Positions 38,957-49,440 of a stretch of 64,000 nt of DNA are shown here, in pieces. The translations under genes and the position numbers were made by a program. Under the pieces are notes generated by a model that saw only the letters and a program-made list of their open reading frames with translations, had not been told where the DNA came from and did no database searches. Position 1 is the stretch's first letter. Each line of letters starts with the position of its first letter. Source of the stretch: Micrococcales bacterium (lineage in GTDB: Bacteria; Actinomycetota; Actinomycetes; Actinomycetales; Cellulomonadaceae); NCBI GenBank assembly GCA_009777345.1, contig WRMB01000014.1:1-64000 (forward strand). Direction: 5' to 3'.

Positions 38957-40507
38957 GTGAGCGTCGGGCTGGGTGCGGTCGGAACTGTCGTCGTGCTGCT
39001 CCTGTCCTGCCTGTTCGCGCTGCTGCTGGTGCTCATCGCGCGGCGCGAGGCCGGGGCGGTGCGGACGCGGGCCGACCAGGATGCCTGGGCGATCCACGAG
39101 CAGGCCCGGGACACGCTGGCCGAGGTCGAGCGGCGCGAGCTACGGGTCGTCGACCGGGAGGCGCACCTGGCCGCCGAGCTGGCCAACCTGACCGAGACCC
39201 GACAGGCCGTCCGGGTCGAGGCCGACGAGGCCGACCAGGCGCGGCGCAAGGCCGAACGGGCCCTGGACTCGGCAGAACGGGCCGCCACCCGCACCGTGTC
39301 GGACGCCGAGCGTCAGGCCGCCGCCAGGCTGGCCGAGGCCAAGGAGCAGGCCCTGGCCGAGCTGACCGAGACCGCCGGGCTGACCCGGGAGCAGGCCACC
39401 GAACAGCTCGCCGCGCGGTTCGTCGCCGAGGCGGAGGCCCAGGCCGCGGCCAGGGTGCGCCGGGCGGAGCAGCAGGCCCGGCGCCAGGCCGAGGAGAAGG
39501 CCCGCCGGATCGTCACCACCGCGGTGCAGCGGATCGCGCTGCCCTCCTCGGCGCAGGCGTCGACCACGACGATCACCCTGCCGGAAGACGAGCTCAAAGG
39601 CCGGATCATCGGCAAAGAAGGCCGTAACGTCCGCGCCTTCGAGGCCCTCACCGGGGTGAACGTGCTCATCGACGAGGTTCCCGACGGTGTGGTGCTCTCG
39701 TCGTTCGACCCTGAGCGTCGTGAGGTCGCGGTGGCCGTGCTGGAGGCGCTGCTGGTCGACGGCCGGATCAACCCGCAGCGTATCGAGGCGGCCTACACCG
39801 CGGCGCTGGCCGGTGCCGCCGAACGCGCCGTGGCCGCCGGGCACGACGCCGCCGAACGGGCCGGGGTCGAGGGGCTCCCCCCCGAGGTGATCGAGGTACT
39901 GGGCCGGTTGCGGCTGCGTACCTCGTCAGGCCAGAACGTGCTGGAGCACCTGGTCGAGTGCGCCCAGATCGCCGCCGCGGTCGCCGCCGAGGTCGGTGCG
40001 GACGTGGCCACGACCCGTCGCGCCGCGTTCCTGCACGACCTGGGCAAGGCGCTCACCGGCGAGCACCACCGTTCGCACGCCCTCGCCGGGGCCGACCTGC
40101 TGCGCCGGACGGGAGAGACCGCCGTGGTGGTCAACGCGGTCGCCGCCCACCACGACGAGGTCGCAGCCGAGACCGTGGAGGCCGTCCTGGTCCAGATCGC
40201 CGACGCGGTCTCCGCCGGGCTGCCGGGCGCCCGGCGCGAGTCGGTCGAGCAGTTCACCGAACGCATGGAACGCCTGGAGCACCTGGTCGGCGCCCACGAC
40301 GGGGTGCTCCGGGTGCTGGCCATGGCCGCGGGCCGGGAGGTGCGCGTCGTGGTGGAACCCGCTGCGGTCTCCGACGAGGCCCTGCCTGTCCTGGCCGACA
40401 CCATCGCCCGCCAGATCGAGTCCGAGACCGAGGTCCCCGGCGAGATCCGTGTCACCGTCGTGCGCGAGCTGCGGGCCAGCGCCACCGCGGGCCTACCCTT
40501 GGCGTGA
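38957..40507 (+). CDS. rny: Ribonuclease Y
   Basis: A 516-residue membrane-anchored endoribonuclease that initiates mRNA decay. One N-terminal helix ([18 protein letters not shown], residues 11-28), a long Ala/Glu/Arg coiled coil (35-190), the KH domain with [15 protein letters not shown], and the HD domain [11 protein letters not shown] with the later AAHHDEV. GTG 38957 has a GGAGGG site just upstream. The stop overlaps the miaB ATG by one base. Confidence 0.9.
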   Translation: MSVGLGAVGTVVVLLLSCLFALLLVLIARREAGAVRTRADQDAWAIHEQARDTLAEVERRELRVVDREAHLAAELANLTETRQAVRVEADEADQARRKAERALDSAERAATRTVSDAERQAAARLAEAKEQALAELTETAGLTREQATEQLAARFVAEAEAQAAARVRRAEQQARRQAEEKARRIVTTAVQRIALPSSAQASTTTITLPEDELKGRIIGKEGRNVRAFEALTGVNVLIDEVPDGVVLSSFDPERREVAVAVLEALLVDGRINPQRIEAAYTAALAGAAERAVAAGHDAAERAGVEGLPPEVIEVLGRLRLRTSSGQNVLEHLVECAQIAAAVAAEVGADVATTRRAAFLHDLGKALTGEHHRSHALAGADLLRRTGETAVVVNAVAAHHDEVAAETVEAVLVQIADAVSAGLPGARRESVEQFTERMERLEHLVGAHDGVLRVLAMAAGREVRVVVEPAAVSDEALPVLADTIARQIESETEVPGEIRVTVVRELRASATAGLPLA

Positions 40508-42048
40508 TGCCCGAGAACCCTGCACCGCCCCAGAACCCTGCACCGGCCGAGCGACCGCGCACCTACCAGGTGCGCACCCTCGGCTGCCAGATGAACGCCC
40601 ACGACTCCGAACGGATGGCCGGTCTGCTGGAGCAGGCCGGGTACGTCCGGGCCGACGGCGACGGGTTCGACGTGGGGGCCGACGTCGTCGTGCTCAACAC
40701 CTGCGCGGTGCGCGAGAACGCCGCGGAACGGCTGTACGGCACCCTGGGTCTGCTGGCCCAGGCGAAACGGGCCCGCCCCGGGATGCAGATCGCGGTGGGC
40801 GGCTGCCAGGCGCAGCAGGACCGGCACGCCGTGGTCGCGGCCGCGCCCTGGGTGGACGTGGTGTTCGGTACGCACAACATCGACGTGCTGCCGGTGCTGC
40901 TGGCCCGGGCGGCGCACAACACGCAGGCCCAGGTGGAGATCGCCGAGTCGCTGCAGGTGTTCCCCTCGACGCTGCCCACCCGGCGCGAACAGGTCTACGC
41001 CGCCTGGGTGTCGATCTCGGTGGGCTGCAACAACAGCTGCACGTTCTGCATCGTGCCGGCACTGCGCGGCAAGGAGCGCGACCGCCCGCCGGCCGAGGTG
41101 CTGGCCGAGGTCGAGGCGCTGGTCGCCGACGGGGTGGTGGAGGTCACCCTGCTGGGCCAGAACGTCAACACCTACGGGACCGAGCTGGGTGACCGGGGCG
41201 CCTTCGCGGCGCTGCTGCGGTCCGTGGGCCAGGTGGACGGCATCGAACGGGTCCGGTTCACCTCCCCGCACCCCAGAGGGTTTGGCGACGACGTCATCGA
41301 GGCGATGGCCAGCACCCCGACGGTGATGCCGTCGCTGCACATGCCACTGCAGTCTGGCTCGGACCGGGTGCTGCGCGCGATGCGCCGCTCGTACCGCGCC
41401 GAACGGTTCTTGGGGATCCTGGACCGGGTGCGTCAGGCCGTCCCCGACGCGGCGATCACCACGGACGTCATCGTCGGGTTCCCCGGTGAGACCGAGGCCG
41501 ACTTCGCCGCGACCCTCGAGGTGGTCGAGGCGGCCCGGTTCGCTTCGGCGTTCACCTTCCAGTACTCCCCGCGCCCTGGTACCCCGGCCGCGGACCTGCC
41601 ACACCAGGTGCCGCCGGACGTGGTCGCCGAACGGTACGCCCGGCTGGTCGAGCTGACCGAACGGGAGGCGCTGGCCCAGAACCAGGCGCTGGTCGGGCGC
41701 ACCGTCGAGGTGCTGCTCGGTCAGGCCCAGGGCCGCAAGGACGCCGCGACGGACCGGGTGTCCGGCCGGGCGGCGGACAACCGGCTGGTCCACCTGCGGC
41801 TGCCAGACCTGGCCGACGCGGACCGACCTCGTCCCGGTGACCTGGTACGGGCCCAGGTCACCCGCGCCGCGCCGCACCACCTGGTGGCCGACTCCGGTGC
41901 CACGGGCGGGCCCTTCGAGGTGCGCCGCACCCGGGCGGGGGACGCCTGGGCTGGTCAGTTCGGCCCGACAGACCACCCAGGCGGGCTGGGCCGTCGCGCT
42001 GCCGGGCAGGCTCCGGTGAGCCTCGGACTGCCTCTCGTGAGAGCCTGA
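40507..42048 (+). CDS. miaB: tRNA-2-methylthio-N6-dimethylallyladenosine synthase
   Basis: A 513-residue radical-SAM methylthiotransferase modifying A37 of tRNAs after MiaA. The N-terminal UPF0004 cluster binds through Cys residues in [16 protein letters not shown] and GGCQAQQ; the radical-SAM CxxxCxxC is [15 protein letters not shown]; a TRAM domain sits near 440-500. ATG 40507 overlaps the rny stop (TGATG). Its substrate-supplying partner miaA lies 7.4 kb downstream. Confidence 0.95.
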   Translation: MPENPAPPQNPAPAERPRTYQVRTLGCQMNAHDSERMAGLLEQAGYVRADGDGFDVGADVVVLNTCAVRENAAERLYGTLGLLAQAKRARPGMQIAVGGCQAQQDRHAVVAAAPWVDVVFGTHNIDVLPVLLARAAHNTQAQVEIAESLQVFPSTLPTRREQVYAAWVSISVGCNNSCTFCIVPALRGKERDRPPAEVLAEVEALVADGVVEVTLLGQNVNTYGTELGDRGAFAALLRSVGQVDGIERVRFTSPHPRGFGDDVIEAMASTPTVMPSLHMPLQSGSDRVLRAMRRSYRAERFLGILDRVRQAVPDAAITTDVIVGFPGETEADFAATLEVVEAARFASAFTFQYSPRPGTPAADLPHQVPPDVVAERYARLVELTEREALAQNQALVGRTVEVLLGQAQGRKDAATDRVSGRAADNRLVHLRLPDLADADRPRPGDLVRAQVTRAAPHHLVADSGATGGPFEVRRTRAGDAWAGQFGPTDHPGGLGRRAAGQAPVSLGLPLVRA

Positions 42049-42066
42049 GCAGGTCCTCGGTCCCTT

Positions 42067-42103
42067 GTGTACCGGGCCGGGGCGTCGATCAGCAGTGGTA
42101 CAC
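42067..42103. promoter_or_regulatory. Inverted repeat before the transporter gene
   Basis: GTGTACC (42067-42073) and GGTACAC (42097-42103) form a 7-bp inverted repeat with a 23-nt spacer, between miaB and the transporter gene. Operator or weak terminator; undecided. Confidence 0.35.
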
Positions 42104-42161
42104 CGGACGGTCGTGCGTTGCGGCCCTGCAGTGCTCGCAGATACAGGCAGCGGAGGTTGAG

Positions 42162-43748
42162 ATGGACCCGACAGTCGCGGGGATCCTCTACCTGTTCTTC
42201 ATCGTCGGTGCCGGTTCGGTGGTCGGCCACATCAAGGTCAGGAGCATCGGGCTGGGTGCCGCGGCGGTGCTGTTCCTGGCCATCGCGTCGTCCGCGGTGT
42301 ACGAGGCGACGGACCACCCGGACCCGCCGGTGGTGCCGGTGGCGCTGGGGACGTTCGGCCTGGCCCTGTTCACCTTCACCGTCGGGCTGCAGTCCGGGCC
42401 GACCTTCTTCGCCTCGTTGCGCCGCAACTGGACGGTGATCGCGTCCGTGGTCGCCATGGTGGTCGCCGCCGGGCTGGTGGCCGTCGTCGGCGGTCGGCTG
42501 TTCGGCCTGGACCCGGCGACAGCGGCCGGGACGTTCGCCGGGTCGCTGACCAACACCCCCGCGCTGGCCGCCGCCCGGGAGGCGGCCGATCCGGCGGTGG
42601 CCCAGAACGCCACCGTCGGCTATGCCGTGGCCTACCTCGGGGGCGTGCTGGGGATCCTCGCCACCGTCCAGCTGGCGCTGCGGCGGAGGACGGCCGATAC
42701 CGACACCCCGCCCGAGCTGGTGACCCGTACGGTGCGGGTCGAGGAGTCCCAGGGCCGTTCGATCGCCGAGGAGGAGGCCCGCTACTCCGGCCGGATCAGC
42801 TTCACCCGGATCCGGCACGGCGAGCAGAACCCGATCGAGGCGGCCGACAACGACGACACCCTGCACCGCAACGACCTGGTGACGATCGTCGGCCCGCTGG
42901 CCGATGTGGAGGCGGTCACCGAAGACCTCGGCCACACCTCGTCGCACCGCCTGGAGGCCGACCGCGAGCAGGTGGACATGCGCCGGATCATCGTCTCGCG
43001 CTCGCGCGCCGCGGGGCGGACCGTCGGCGAGCTGGACCTGGCCGCTCGGTTCGGGGCCACCGTGTCCCGGGTGCGCCGCGGCGACGTGGACCGGGTGGCC
43101 TCCGACGACGATATGCTCCAGCTGGGCGACCGGGTACGGGTCGTCGCCCCCGCCGACCAGATGGGCAAGGTCTCGGCCTTCTTCGGGGACTCCGCCCGGG
43201 GCATGTCCGATATCACCCCGATCCTGCTCGGTCTGGGCATGGTGGTCGGGATCCTCCTCGGGGCGATCGACTTCCCGGTGCCCGGCGGGACGTTCGCCAT
43301 CGGATCGGCGGCCGGCACGCTGGTCATCGGCCTGATGCTGGGCCGCCTGGGCCGCCTCGGGCCGATAGTCACGGCCATGCCGTTCACCGCCTCCCAGGCG
43401 CTGTCGGAGCTGGGGCTGCTGCTGTTCCTCGCCCAGGCCGGCTCGGCCGCCGGGGCGTCCATCGTCACGGCCTTCGAGTCGGGCGAGTGGCTGAGGATCC
43501 TGCTGCTCGGGGTGCTGGTGACCGGGACGTTCTGCGCGGGCCTGTACATCGTGATGCGCCGGGTGTTCCGCGTCGGCGGGACCAAGCTGTCCGGCATCCT
43601 GTCCGGGTCGCAGACCCAGCCCGCGGCTCTGGCCTTCGCCAACGACCGCACCGGCTACGACCCCCGGGTCGCCCTGGGCTACGCCCTGGTCTACCCCGGA
43701 GCGATGATCGCCAAGATCCTGCTGGGCCAGATCCTCGGGGGGCTGTGA
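42162..43748 (+). CDS. AspT/YidE-type membrane transporter with two RCK_C domains
   Basis: A 528-residue protein of the aspartate:alanine exchanger family: five N-terminal helices, two TrkA_C/RCK_C domains in the middle (about residues 180-340; ISFTRIRHGEQNPI..., RIIVSRSRAAGRTV...), then five more helices. The family signature is seen in FAGSLTNTPALAA and SGSQTQPAALAFAN, the repeated pore motifs. The substrate is probably a dicarboxylate or amino acid, unproven. ATG 42162 has a GCGGAGG ribosome site. Confidence 0.88.
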   Translation: MDPTVAGILYLFFIVGAGSVVGHIKVRSIGLGAAAVLFLAIASSAVYEATDHPDPPVVPVALGTFGLALFTFTVGLQSGPTFFASLRRNWTVIASVVAMVVAAGLVAVVGGRLFGLDPATAAGTFAGSLTNTPALAAAREAADPAVAQNATVGYAVAYLGGVLGILATVQLALRRRTADTDTPPELVTRTVRVEESQGRSIAEEEARYSGRISFTRIRHGEQNPIEAADNDDTLHRNDLVTIVGPLADVEAVTEDLGHTSSHRLEADREQVDMRRIIVSRSRAAGRTVGELDLAARFGATVSRVRRGDVDRVASDDDMLQLGDRVRVVAPADQMGKVSAFFGDSARGMSDITPILLGLGMVVGILLGAIDFPVPGGTFAIGSAAGTLVIGLMLGRLGRLGPIVTAMPFTASQALSELGLLLFLAQAGSAAGASIVTAFESGEWLRILLLGVLVTGTFCAGLYIVMRRVFRVGGTKLSGILSGSQTQPAALAFANDRTGYDPRVALGYALVYPGAMIAKILLGQILGGL

Positions 43749-43787
43749 CCGGTAGACCGTCGTATCGCGGTGCCGGGTGCGTGCCGG

Positions 43788-44282
43788 TCAGTCCGGGTCG
43801 CCGGGCACCTGGTTGTCCAGGGCCTTGAACAGCTGCACGCTGGTGCCCAGGCCGCAGGTGAGGATCTGGTCGAGCTGGTCGTCGGTGGCGCCGGCCTCCA
43901 GGTCGACGGAGACCTCGGCGTACACCGCCAGGCGGCCTTCCTCCTCGCGCAGGTACGACTTGGGCCAGATCCGTTCCCGGTTCCAGTCGTTGAGCGCCAG
44001 CAGGGCGGGGCGGCGCTGGGCGGTGGTCAGGGTCCGGGCCCAGCGTCCGCGCACCTGGACGACGTCGCGTTCGTCACCGAGCAGCAGGAACCAGAAGCGG
44101 TGGGCGTTCCAGGTGCCGGTGAGGTCGCCGTCGGGGTCGACGACGTACCGGTAGCCCCGCCTGGTCAGGCACTGCCCGATCCGGTCGCGGTCCACCGGCT
44201 GGGGTGGGGGCTGCCACTCCTGCGGGGACGGCGGCGGCGCGGCGCGGACGAACCGCCTGGCCAGCCAGTGCGGCGCTCTCAT
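43788..44282 (-). CDS. YbjN-domain protein 1
   Basis: A 164-residue protein with one YbjN (type III secretion chaperone-like) domain: a YVVDPDGDLTGTW strand, VQVRGRWAR, LALNDWNRERIWPKSY and the final GATDDQLDQIL helix. The N-terminal 45 residues are basic and Pro-rich. ATG 44282 matches the domain and lies just after the YbjN-2 stop, so both are co-transcribed. YbjN proteins are of unknown mechanism. Confidence 0.8.
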   Translation of the reverse strand: MRAPHWLARRFVRAAPPPSPQEWQPPPQPVDRDRIGQCLTRRGYRYVVDPDGDLTGTWNAHRFWFLLLGDERDVVQVRGRWARTLTTAQRRPALLALNDWNRERIWPKSYLREEEGRLAVYAEVSVDLEAGATDDQLDQILTCGLGTSVQLFKALDNQVPGDPD

Positions 44283-44289
44283 GATGCCC

Positions 44290-44862
44290 TCATGGTGCCT
44301 GTCCCACCGGGTCGGGGTAGTACTGGTCCAGCGCGTCGAACAGCATCGTGCCGGTGGCCAGGCCGCAGTGCAGGGTCTGGCTGATCTGGTCGTCGGTCGC
44401 CCCGTGCTCGAAGTCCACGGCGACCTCGCCGACGACGTGCACCCGACCGTCGTCGCGCACCCGGACGTAGGCCTTGGGCCAGATCCGCTCGGTGTTCCAG
44501 GTGTTGCAGAACTCCAGGACCTCGACCAGCCGTTCGATGGCACCCTCGCGCTGCCAGTGGCCGCGCACCTGCAGGATCTCCTGGTGGTGGCCGAACAGGA
44601 AGAAGTAGAACACCCGGCCGCGCCACAGCCCGCCTACGTCGCCGTCGCCGTCGACGAAATAGCTGAAAGAGCTGTCCGTGAGCCAGCGCACCAGCCGGTC
44701 GCCGGACAGCGGGGCGGGCGTCGTGCCGACCAGGGCGGCACCGAGCTCGTGGACCAGCAGCGCGGCGATGTCGTCGGGCGCGGGCGCGACAGCCGGCTGC
44801 CCGGCAGGGTTCCGGGGGTCGCGTGCCGACCACCAGCGCCGCACTCGACCCGACCACTGCAT
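44290..44862 (-). CDS. YbjN-domain protein 2
   Basis: A 190-residue paralogue of the next gene: FSYFVDGDGDVGGLWRG, LQVRGHWQ, FCNTWNTERIWPKAY and GATDDQISQTL. It is the first gene of the minus-strand pair; ATG 44862 is set by a leaderless TACCCT box. The YbjN fold is assigned by the conserved N-x-x-x-x-E-R-I-W-P-K segment shared by all three local copies. Confidence 0.8.
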   Translation of the reverse strand: MQWSGRVRRWWSARDPRNPAGQPAVAPAPDDIAALLVHELGAALVGTTPAPLSGDRLVRWLTDSSFSYFVDGDGDVGGLWRGRVFYFFLFGHHQEILQVRGHWQREGAIERLVEVLEFCNTWNTERIWPKAYVRVRDDGRVHVVGEVAVDFEHGATDDQISQTLHCGLATGTMLFDALDQYYPDPVGQAP

Positions 44863-44868
44863 GATGGC

Positions 44869-44874
44869 AGGGTA
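44869..44874 (-). promoter_or_regulatory. -10 box of leaderless YbjN promoter
   Basis: TACCCT on the minus strand begins 12 nt before ATG 44862. A plus-strand TATCCT at 44922-44927 serves the divergent YbjN-3 gene. Confidence 0.5.
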
Positions 44875-44971
44875 CCTGTCGCCGACGCACGAATTCGGGC
44901 CCGCCCGGCGGGCGGAGCCGGTATCCTCGCCAGGTCGGTACCACGCGTCGGGCCCTACACAGGGAGTGTGC

Positions 44972-45583
44972 ATGTCCTACTTCGCCAAGTCCATCGGCGG
45001 CGGCTCGTCGCTGTCGCCGGTCTCGGTGGACCGGTTGGCGCAGGTGCTCGAGGGCGAGGGGCTGAACTTCGGGTACAGCGAGGACCGGTCCCGGCTGGGC
45101 GGGTACTGGGGCGAGCACCTGGTGGAGTTCATCTTCTACGGCGAGGCCAACGAGGTGCTGCAGATCCGGGCGCACTGGGGCCGTCCGCTGTCCGCCGACC
45201 GCTGGACCGATGTGCTGGAACAGCTGAACAGCAACAACTCGGAACGGATCTGGCCCAAGCTGTACGTCGACCGGGAGGGTGGGCCCACGGCGCGAGGGGT
45301 CAGTCTGTCGAAGGACGATCAGGAGGAGTTCCGGGAGTTCCTCGACAAGGTCAGTGCCGACGGTTTCGGCGAAGCCGACGTGGGTAGCCGTGATGGGGAC
45401 GGCCTGGCCGTGATGGCCGAGCACGCCGTCGACTACGAACCGGGTGCCTCCGACGAGCAGCTGGCGCAGCACGTGCAGTGCGCGATCTCGACATCGCTGG
45501 GTGCGTTCGAACGGCTGGACGAGGCGTTCCCGCAGGCCGTGGCTGCCTGGCGGGCCGAGCACCCGGACTGGTCCGACGAGTGA
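44972..45583 (+). CDS. YbjN-domain protein 3
   Basis: A 203-residue YbjN-domain protein (FGYSEDRSRLGGYWG, LQIRAHWGR, LNSNNSERIWPKLY, GASDEQLAQHV). It carries an extra polar insertion of about 45 residues between the third strand and the last helices (after KLYVDREGG), absent in copies 1 and 2. ATG 44972 has AGGGAG just upstream. It overlaps the Hsp90 gene by 4 bp (GTGA), so it is part of that operon. Confidence 0.8.
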   Translation: MSYFAKSIGGGSSLSPVSVDRLAQVLEGEGLNFGYSEDRSRLGGYWGEHLVEFIFYGEANEVLQIRAHWGRPLSADRWTDVLEQLNSNNSERIWPKLYVDREGGPTARGVSLSKDDQEEFREFLDKVSADGFGEADVGSRDGDGLAVMAEHAVDYEPGASDEQLAQHVQCAISTSLGAFERLDEAFPQAVAAWRAEHPDWSDE

Positions 45584-47397
45584 ACGACCCTCAGGCGTTC
45601 CAGGTCGACCTGCGGGGCGTCGTCGACCTGTTCGCCCGGCACCTGTACTCCGGTCCCCGCGTCTACGTGCGCGAGCTGCTGCAGAACGCCGTGGACGCCA
45701 TCACCGCCCGTCGGGCGTTCGACCCGGGAACAGCGGCCCGGGTGCGGTTCACCTTCCCGGCCGAGGGCACCCTGGAGATCACCGACAGCGGTATCGGGCT
45801 GACCGCGGCCGAGGCCGCCGACGTGCTGGCGACCATCGGACGGTCGTCGAAGCGGGACGTCGAGCTGGGTCTGGGCCGTACCGAGTTCCTCGGCCAGTTC
45901 GGCATCGGCCTGCTCTCGGCGTTCATGGTGGCCGAGTCGGTCGAGGTCGTGTCCCGCTCGGCGCAGGACCTCACCGCCCCCGCGGTGCGCTGGCGCGGTT
46001 TCGACGACGGTCGCTACACCCTGGACCAGCTGGACGCCGCGGACGACGCCAGCCCGGCCGAGCCGGGCACGACGGTCCGCCTGGTCGCCCGTCAGGACGC
46101 CGAGCACTGGCTGGCCCCCGAGACCGTGGTCTCGCTGGCCGAGGAGTTCGGCGGGCTGCTGCCGGTGGACGTGGCCGCGGCGGTCATCAGCCCGGCCGGG
46201 GAACGGCTGTGGCGTCGCACGTCACGGCCCGACCTGCCGTGGGAGCGTCCCGAGGGCCTGGACGACTACTGCCGCGACGTCCTCGGCTTCGCCCCGCTGA
46301 CCCGGTTCGAGCTGTCCGTGCCGCTGGCCGGGCTGACCGGGGTGGCGTTCGTGCTGCCCGCCGCCCCGCCGCCGGGCTCGGGCGCCCACCGGGTGTACCT
46401 GAAGCGGATGCTGCTCGGTACCCGGGTGGAGTCCCTGCTGCCCGAGTGGGCGTTCTTCGTGCGCTGCGTCATCGACGCCGACGGGCTGCGGCCCACCGCC
46501 TCCCGGGAGGCGCTGTACGAGGACGAGGTGCTGCTCGCGGTGCGCGACGCCCTGGCCGCCCAGATCAAGGCCTGGGTGCTGGCCACGGTCCAGGCTGGCA
46601 GCCCGGCGCGAAGCACCGTGGGAAGCACTGTCGGACAGCGCTTCGTCGAGGTGCACCACCTGGCGCTGCGCGCTATGGCCCGTTCCGACGACGAGATGCT
46701 GGGTCTGGTCACCCAGGTGCTGCCGTTCGAGACCACGGACGGTCTGCGTACCCTGGTCGAGGTCCACGACGAGCACGGCCAGGTGCTGCACGCCGATACG
46801 GTCGAGGAGTTCCGCCGGGTCGCGCCGGTTGCCCGGGCCCAGGGCCTGGCCGTGGTCAACGCCGGGTACGTGTACGACGCGGAGATCCTCGCCCGGCTGG
46901 CCGCCCGGCGGCCCGGCTGGACGGTGCGCCCCCTGCTGACCTCCGACGTCTCCGCGGTGCTGACCGAGCTGGACCTGGACGACGCGCTGCGCCTGGAGGA
47001 CGCCCGGCGCGACGCCGCCCGGCTGCTCGCCGAGCAGGACTGCGATGTCGTGCTGCGCACCTTCGACCCCGATGTGCTGCCTGCGATCCTGCTCACCGAC
47101 CGGGAGGCGACGCACCAGCGGGAGGCGCGCCAGGCGCAGGCCGAGGCCGACGACGTGTGGTCCCAGGCCCTCGGCGACCTGACCGCCGCTCCGGTCGGGC
47201 CGTCTCGCCGCCTGGTGCTCAACTGTGCCAACGACGCCGTGGCGTCGCTGCTGGCCGCACCGCCGGGGCCGCGCCGCGAGGCGGGGTTGCACGCGCTGTA
47301 CGTCAGTGCCGTCCTGCTGTCCGGCGAACCGGTGCGGGCCGCGGAGTCGACGCTGCTGTCCACCGCGCTGGCCCGGCTGCTCGACGGCGTCGGCTGA
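45580..47397 (+). CDS. Hsp90-family chaperone
   Basis: A 605-residue Hsp90/HtpG homologue. The GHKL ATPase site is complete: RELLQNAVDAITARR (E, N, D), EITDSGIGLT and FLGQFGIGLLSAF. The middle domain ends around DADGLRPTASREAL (HtpG-like D-x-L-x-x-x-x-S-R-E). The C-terminal 200 residues are diverged from HtpG. Clustering with YbjN and TPR proteins suggests a chaperone/co-chaperone unit; the clients are unknown. Start GTG 45580 overlaps YbjN-3. Confidence 0.85.
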   Translation: MNDPQAFQVDLRGVVDLFARHLYSGPRVYVRELLQNAVDAITARRAFDPGTAARVRFTFPAEGTLEITDSGIGLTAAEAADVLATIGRSSKRDVELGLGRTEFLGQFGIGLLSAFMVAESVEVVSRSAQDLTAPAVRWRGFDDGRYTLDQLDAADDASPAEPGTTVRLVARQDAEHWLAPETVVSLAEEFGGLLPVDVAAAVISPAGERLWRRTSRPDLPWERPEGLDDYCRDVLGFAPLTRFELSVPLAGLTGVAFVLPAAPPPGSGAHRVYLKRMLLGTRVESLLPEWAFFVRCVIDADGLRPTASREALYEDEVLLAVRDALAAQIKAWVLATVQAGSPARSTVGSTVGQRFVEVHHLALRAMARSDDEMLGLVTQVLPFETTDGLRTLVEVHDEHGQVLHADTVEEFRRVAPVARAQGLAVVNAGYVYDAEILARLAARRPGWTVRPLLTSDVSAVLTELDLDDALRLEDARRDAARLLAEQDCDVVLRTFDPDVLPAILLTDREATHQREARQAQAEADDVWSQALGDLTAAPVGPSRRLVLNCANDAVASLLAAPPGPRREAGLHALYVSAVLLSGEPVRAAESTLLSTALARLLDGVG

Positions 47398-47434
47398 CCG
47401 GACAGCACCGCCGGACCGGTCGAGTGGAGGCACG

Positions 47435-49432
47435 ATGAGGGACAAGACGAGCGTCGACAGCCAGCTGGTGGCGGTCCGCGACATCCCGTACGGCACGACC
47501 CGCACGGTCGCGGCCGAACGGCTGGTCGCGCAGATCGAGGCCGAGGGGCCCCAGGCCTGCCTGCCGTTCGCCTACCTGGTGCTGGTCGAGGCGTACGCGC
47601 ACGGCGGGGAGGGCCGCAAGGTGCTCGTCCCGTACACCAAGGTGCTGCGCCTGGCTGACCAGCAGCCCGACCTGCTGGACGCCTACGACGCCCACACCCT
47701 GCTGTGGGCCGCCAAGTGGGTGGTCAACGAGGTCATCGAGACCCCAGAGGTACCGGTCGAGCGGGTGGACGCGCTGCTGGCCGACATGGAACGACGGTTC
47801 GCGCTGGCCGGGGCCGGGCTGGACGCCATCTGGTACCTGCGCACCGTCTGGGCCGACGAGCGTGACGCCCCGGACGTCCAAGCGGTCTACGACGCCTGGG
47901 TGGCCACCCCCCGTGACGACTTCTCCCAGTGCTCGGTGTGCGATCCGGGCGACCGTGCCGGGTACCTGTACGGCTGGGGCCGCACCGCCGAGGCGGTGCG
48001 GCTCATCGAGGAGACCCTGGCCGTCGGGGAACGCTGCCTGTCCGAACCGGCCGATATGCTGTCCCGGCTGGCCCTGGCCTACCTCGACCTGGGTCGCACC
48101 GCCGAGGCCGTCGTGGCCCACCGACGCACCCTGGCCGAGCTGGACCGGGCCGAGGTGCCGCTGGTCGGGGTGCGCGGCAAGGTGCTGCGCTTCCTGGCCC
48201 GGGTCGGCGCCTACGACGCGGTGCTGCGCCGGATCGGCGACGACGAGCCGGTGATGCTCGCACCGGGGGAGTCGGCCGGGTACAGGATGGGGGCGCTCAT
48301 CGCGCTGGGCAGCGCCGCGACCTGCGTGGCCGCTGCCGGTTCGCCGGACCGCGAGCTGCGGTCGATGGCGGCGGGTACTTCGACCGTCGCCCAGTACGCC
48401 GCCTGGTGCCGGGCCCAGGCCGACGAGATCGCCGCCTCGTTCGACGCCCGGTACGGCGACGACCACGTCACCCGACGGGTCGCTGCGGCCTGGAGCCTGG
48501 ACGTCACCCCGGTGGACCTGTCGGTGCTGACCGCGACCGGTGCGCCCCCGTCCGCCCCGGACGCCTCGACGGCTGGTGTCGCGCACGACCCGCTCGTCGA
48601 CCAGCAGGACGGCCGACGCGGCTCGGTGTCCCGGGACGAACCGGCGGGGCCGGTCGCCACCGCGGCAGCGGACCAGGCACCCGACAGCTCGCCCACGAGC
48701 CTGGTCGACGCCGCGGAAGCGGCCGTCCGACGGGGCCACCTGGCCGAGGCCGCGCCCCGGTACGCCGAGGCCGGCAGCTGGCTCGTCGCCGACGGGATGC
48801 TGACCGACGCCGGTTTCGTCTTCGCGGAGGCCGCTCACTGCGCCCAGGTGCTGGAAGACCACGAGGGCGCTCACACCACGTTCGCCCGGGCCGTGGACCT
48901 GCTGCGGGCCGGTGGCGCCGAACCGGCGCTGGTCGCCCCGGTGGTCCGGGCCTGGACACCCAGCGCCTGCGCCGTCGGCGACGGTGAGGCCGCTCTGGAC
49001 CGGCTGGCGCAGACCGCCGCCGAACTGGAGACCGACGGTGCGGCCCGCGGCGGGCGCGACGAGGTCCCCGTGCCGGTGGCCTGCGCCCGGCAGCGCGAGG
49101 CGGCAGCCGTCGCGGACGTCCGCGCCCGGGCGCTGGCCACCCTGGGCCGCTGGGACGAGGCTGTGACGACCGGCACCCAGGCCGCCGACGCCCTGGCCGG
49201 GCTGGGCGCCTGGGCCGCGGCCGGTCAGGCGTCGTGGCTGGTCGGACGCCTGCTGGCCCGAGCCGGGCAGGTCGACGACGCCGTCGACCGCTACCGCACG
49301 GCTGCCCAGCAGCTGGGTCGGGCGCACGACCGTGAGCAGCAGGTCAAGGTGCTCGACGCCCTGGTCGGGCTGCTGCGCGAGGCCGGTCGTCACGCCGAGG
49401 CCGACGAGGTCGTCACCCGGCTGATCGGCTAG
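47435..49432 (+). CDS. Tetratricopeptide-repeat protein
   Basis: A 665-residue soluble, all-helical protein with scattered TPR motifs: GWGRTAEAVRLIEETLAVGE, AYLDLGRTAEAVVAHRRTL, GHLAEAAPRYAEAGSWL, ALATLGRWDEAVTTGTQAA and LARAGQVDDAVDRYRTAA. A charged low-complexity spacer lies near residues 365-425. It has no signal peptide. ATG 47435 is preceded by GTGGAGG. Being directly behind an Hsp90 gene, it is a good candidate for a TPR co-chaperone; this is inference. Confidence 0.75.
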   Translation: MRDKTSVDSQLVAVRDIPYGTTRTVAAERLVAQIEAEGPQACLPFAYLVLVEAYAHGGEGRKVLVPYTKVLRLADQQPDLLDAYDAHTLLWAAKWVVNEVIETPEVPVERVDALLADMERRFALAGAGLDAIWYLRTVWADERDAPDVQAVYDAWVATPRDDFSQCSVCDPGDRAGYLYGWGRTAEAVRLIEETLAVGERCLSEPADMLSRLALAYLDLGRTAEAVVAHRRTLAELDRAEVPLVGVRGKVLRFLARVGAYDAVLRRIGDDEPVMLAPGESAGYRMGALIALGSAATCVAAAGSPDRELRSMAAGTSTVAQYAAWCRAQADEIAASFDARYGDDHVTRRVAAAWSLDVTPVDLSVLTATGAPPSAPDASTAGVAHDPLVDQQDGRRGSVSRDEPAGPVATAAADQAPDSSPTSLVDAAEAAVRRGHLAEAAPRYAEAGSWLVADGMLTDAGFVFAEAAHCAQVLEDHEGAHTTFARAVDLLRAGGAEPALVAPVVRAWTPSACAVGDGEAALDRLAQTAAELETDGAARGGRDEVPVPVACARQREAAAVADVRARALATLGRWDEAVTTGTQAADALAGLGAWAAAGQASWLVGRLLARAGQVDDAVDRYRTAAQQLGRAHDREQQVKVLDALVGLLREAGRHAEADEVVTRLIG

Positions 49433-49440
49433 GTCGGCGG

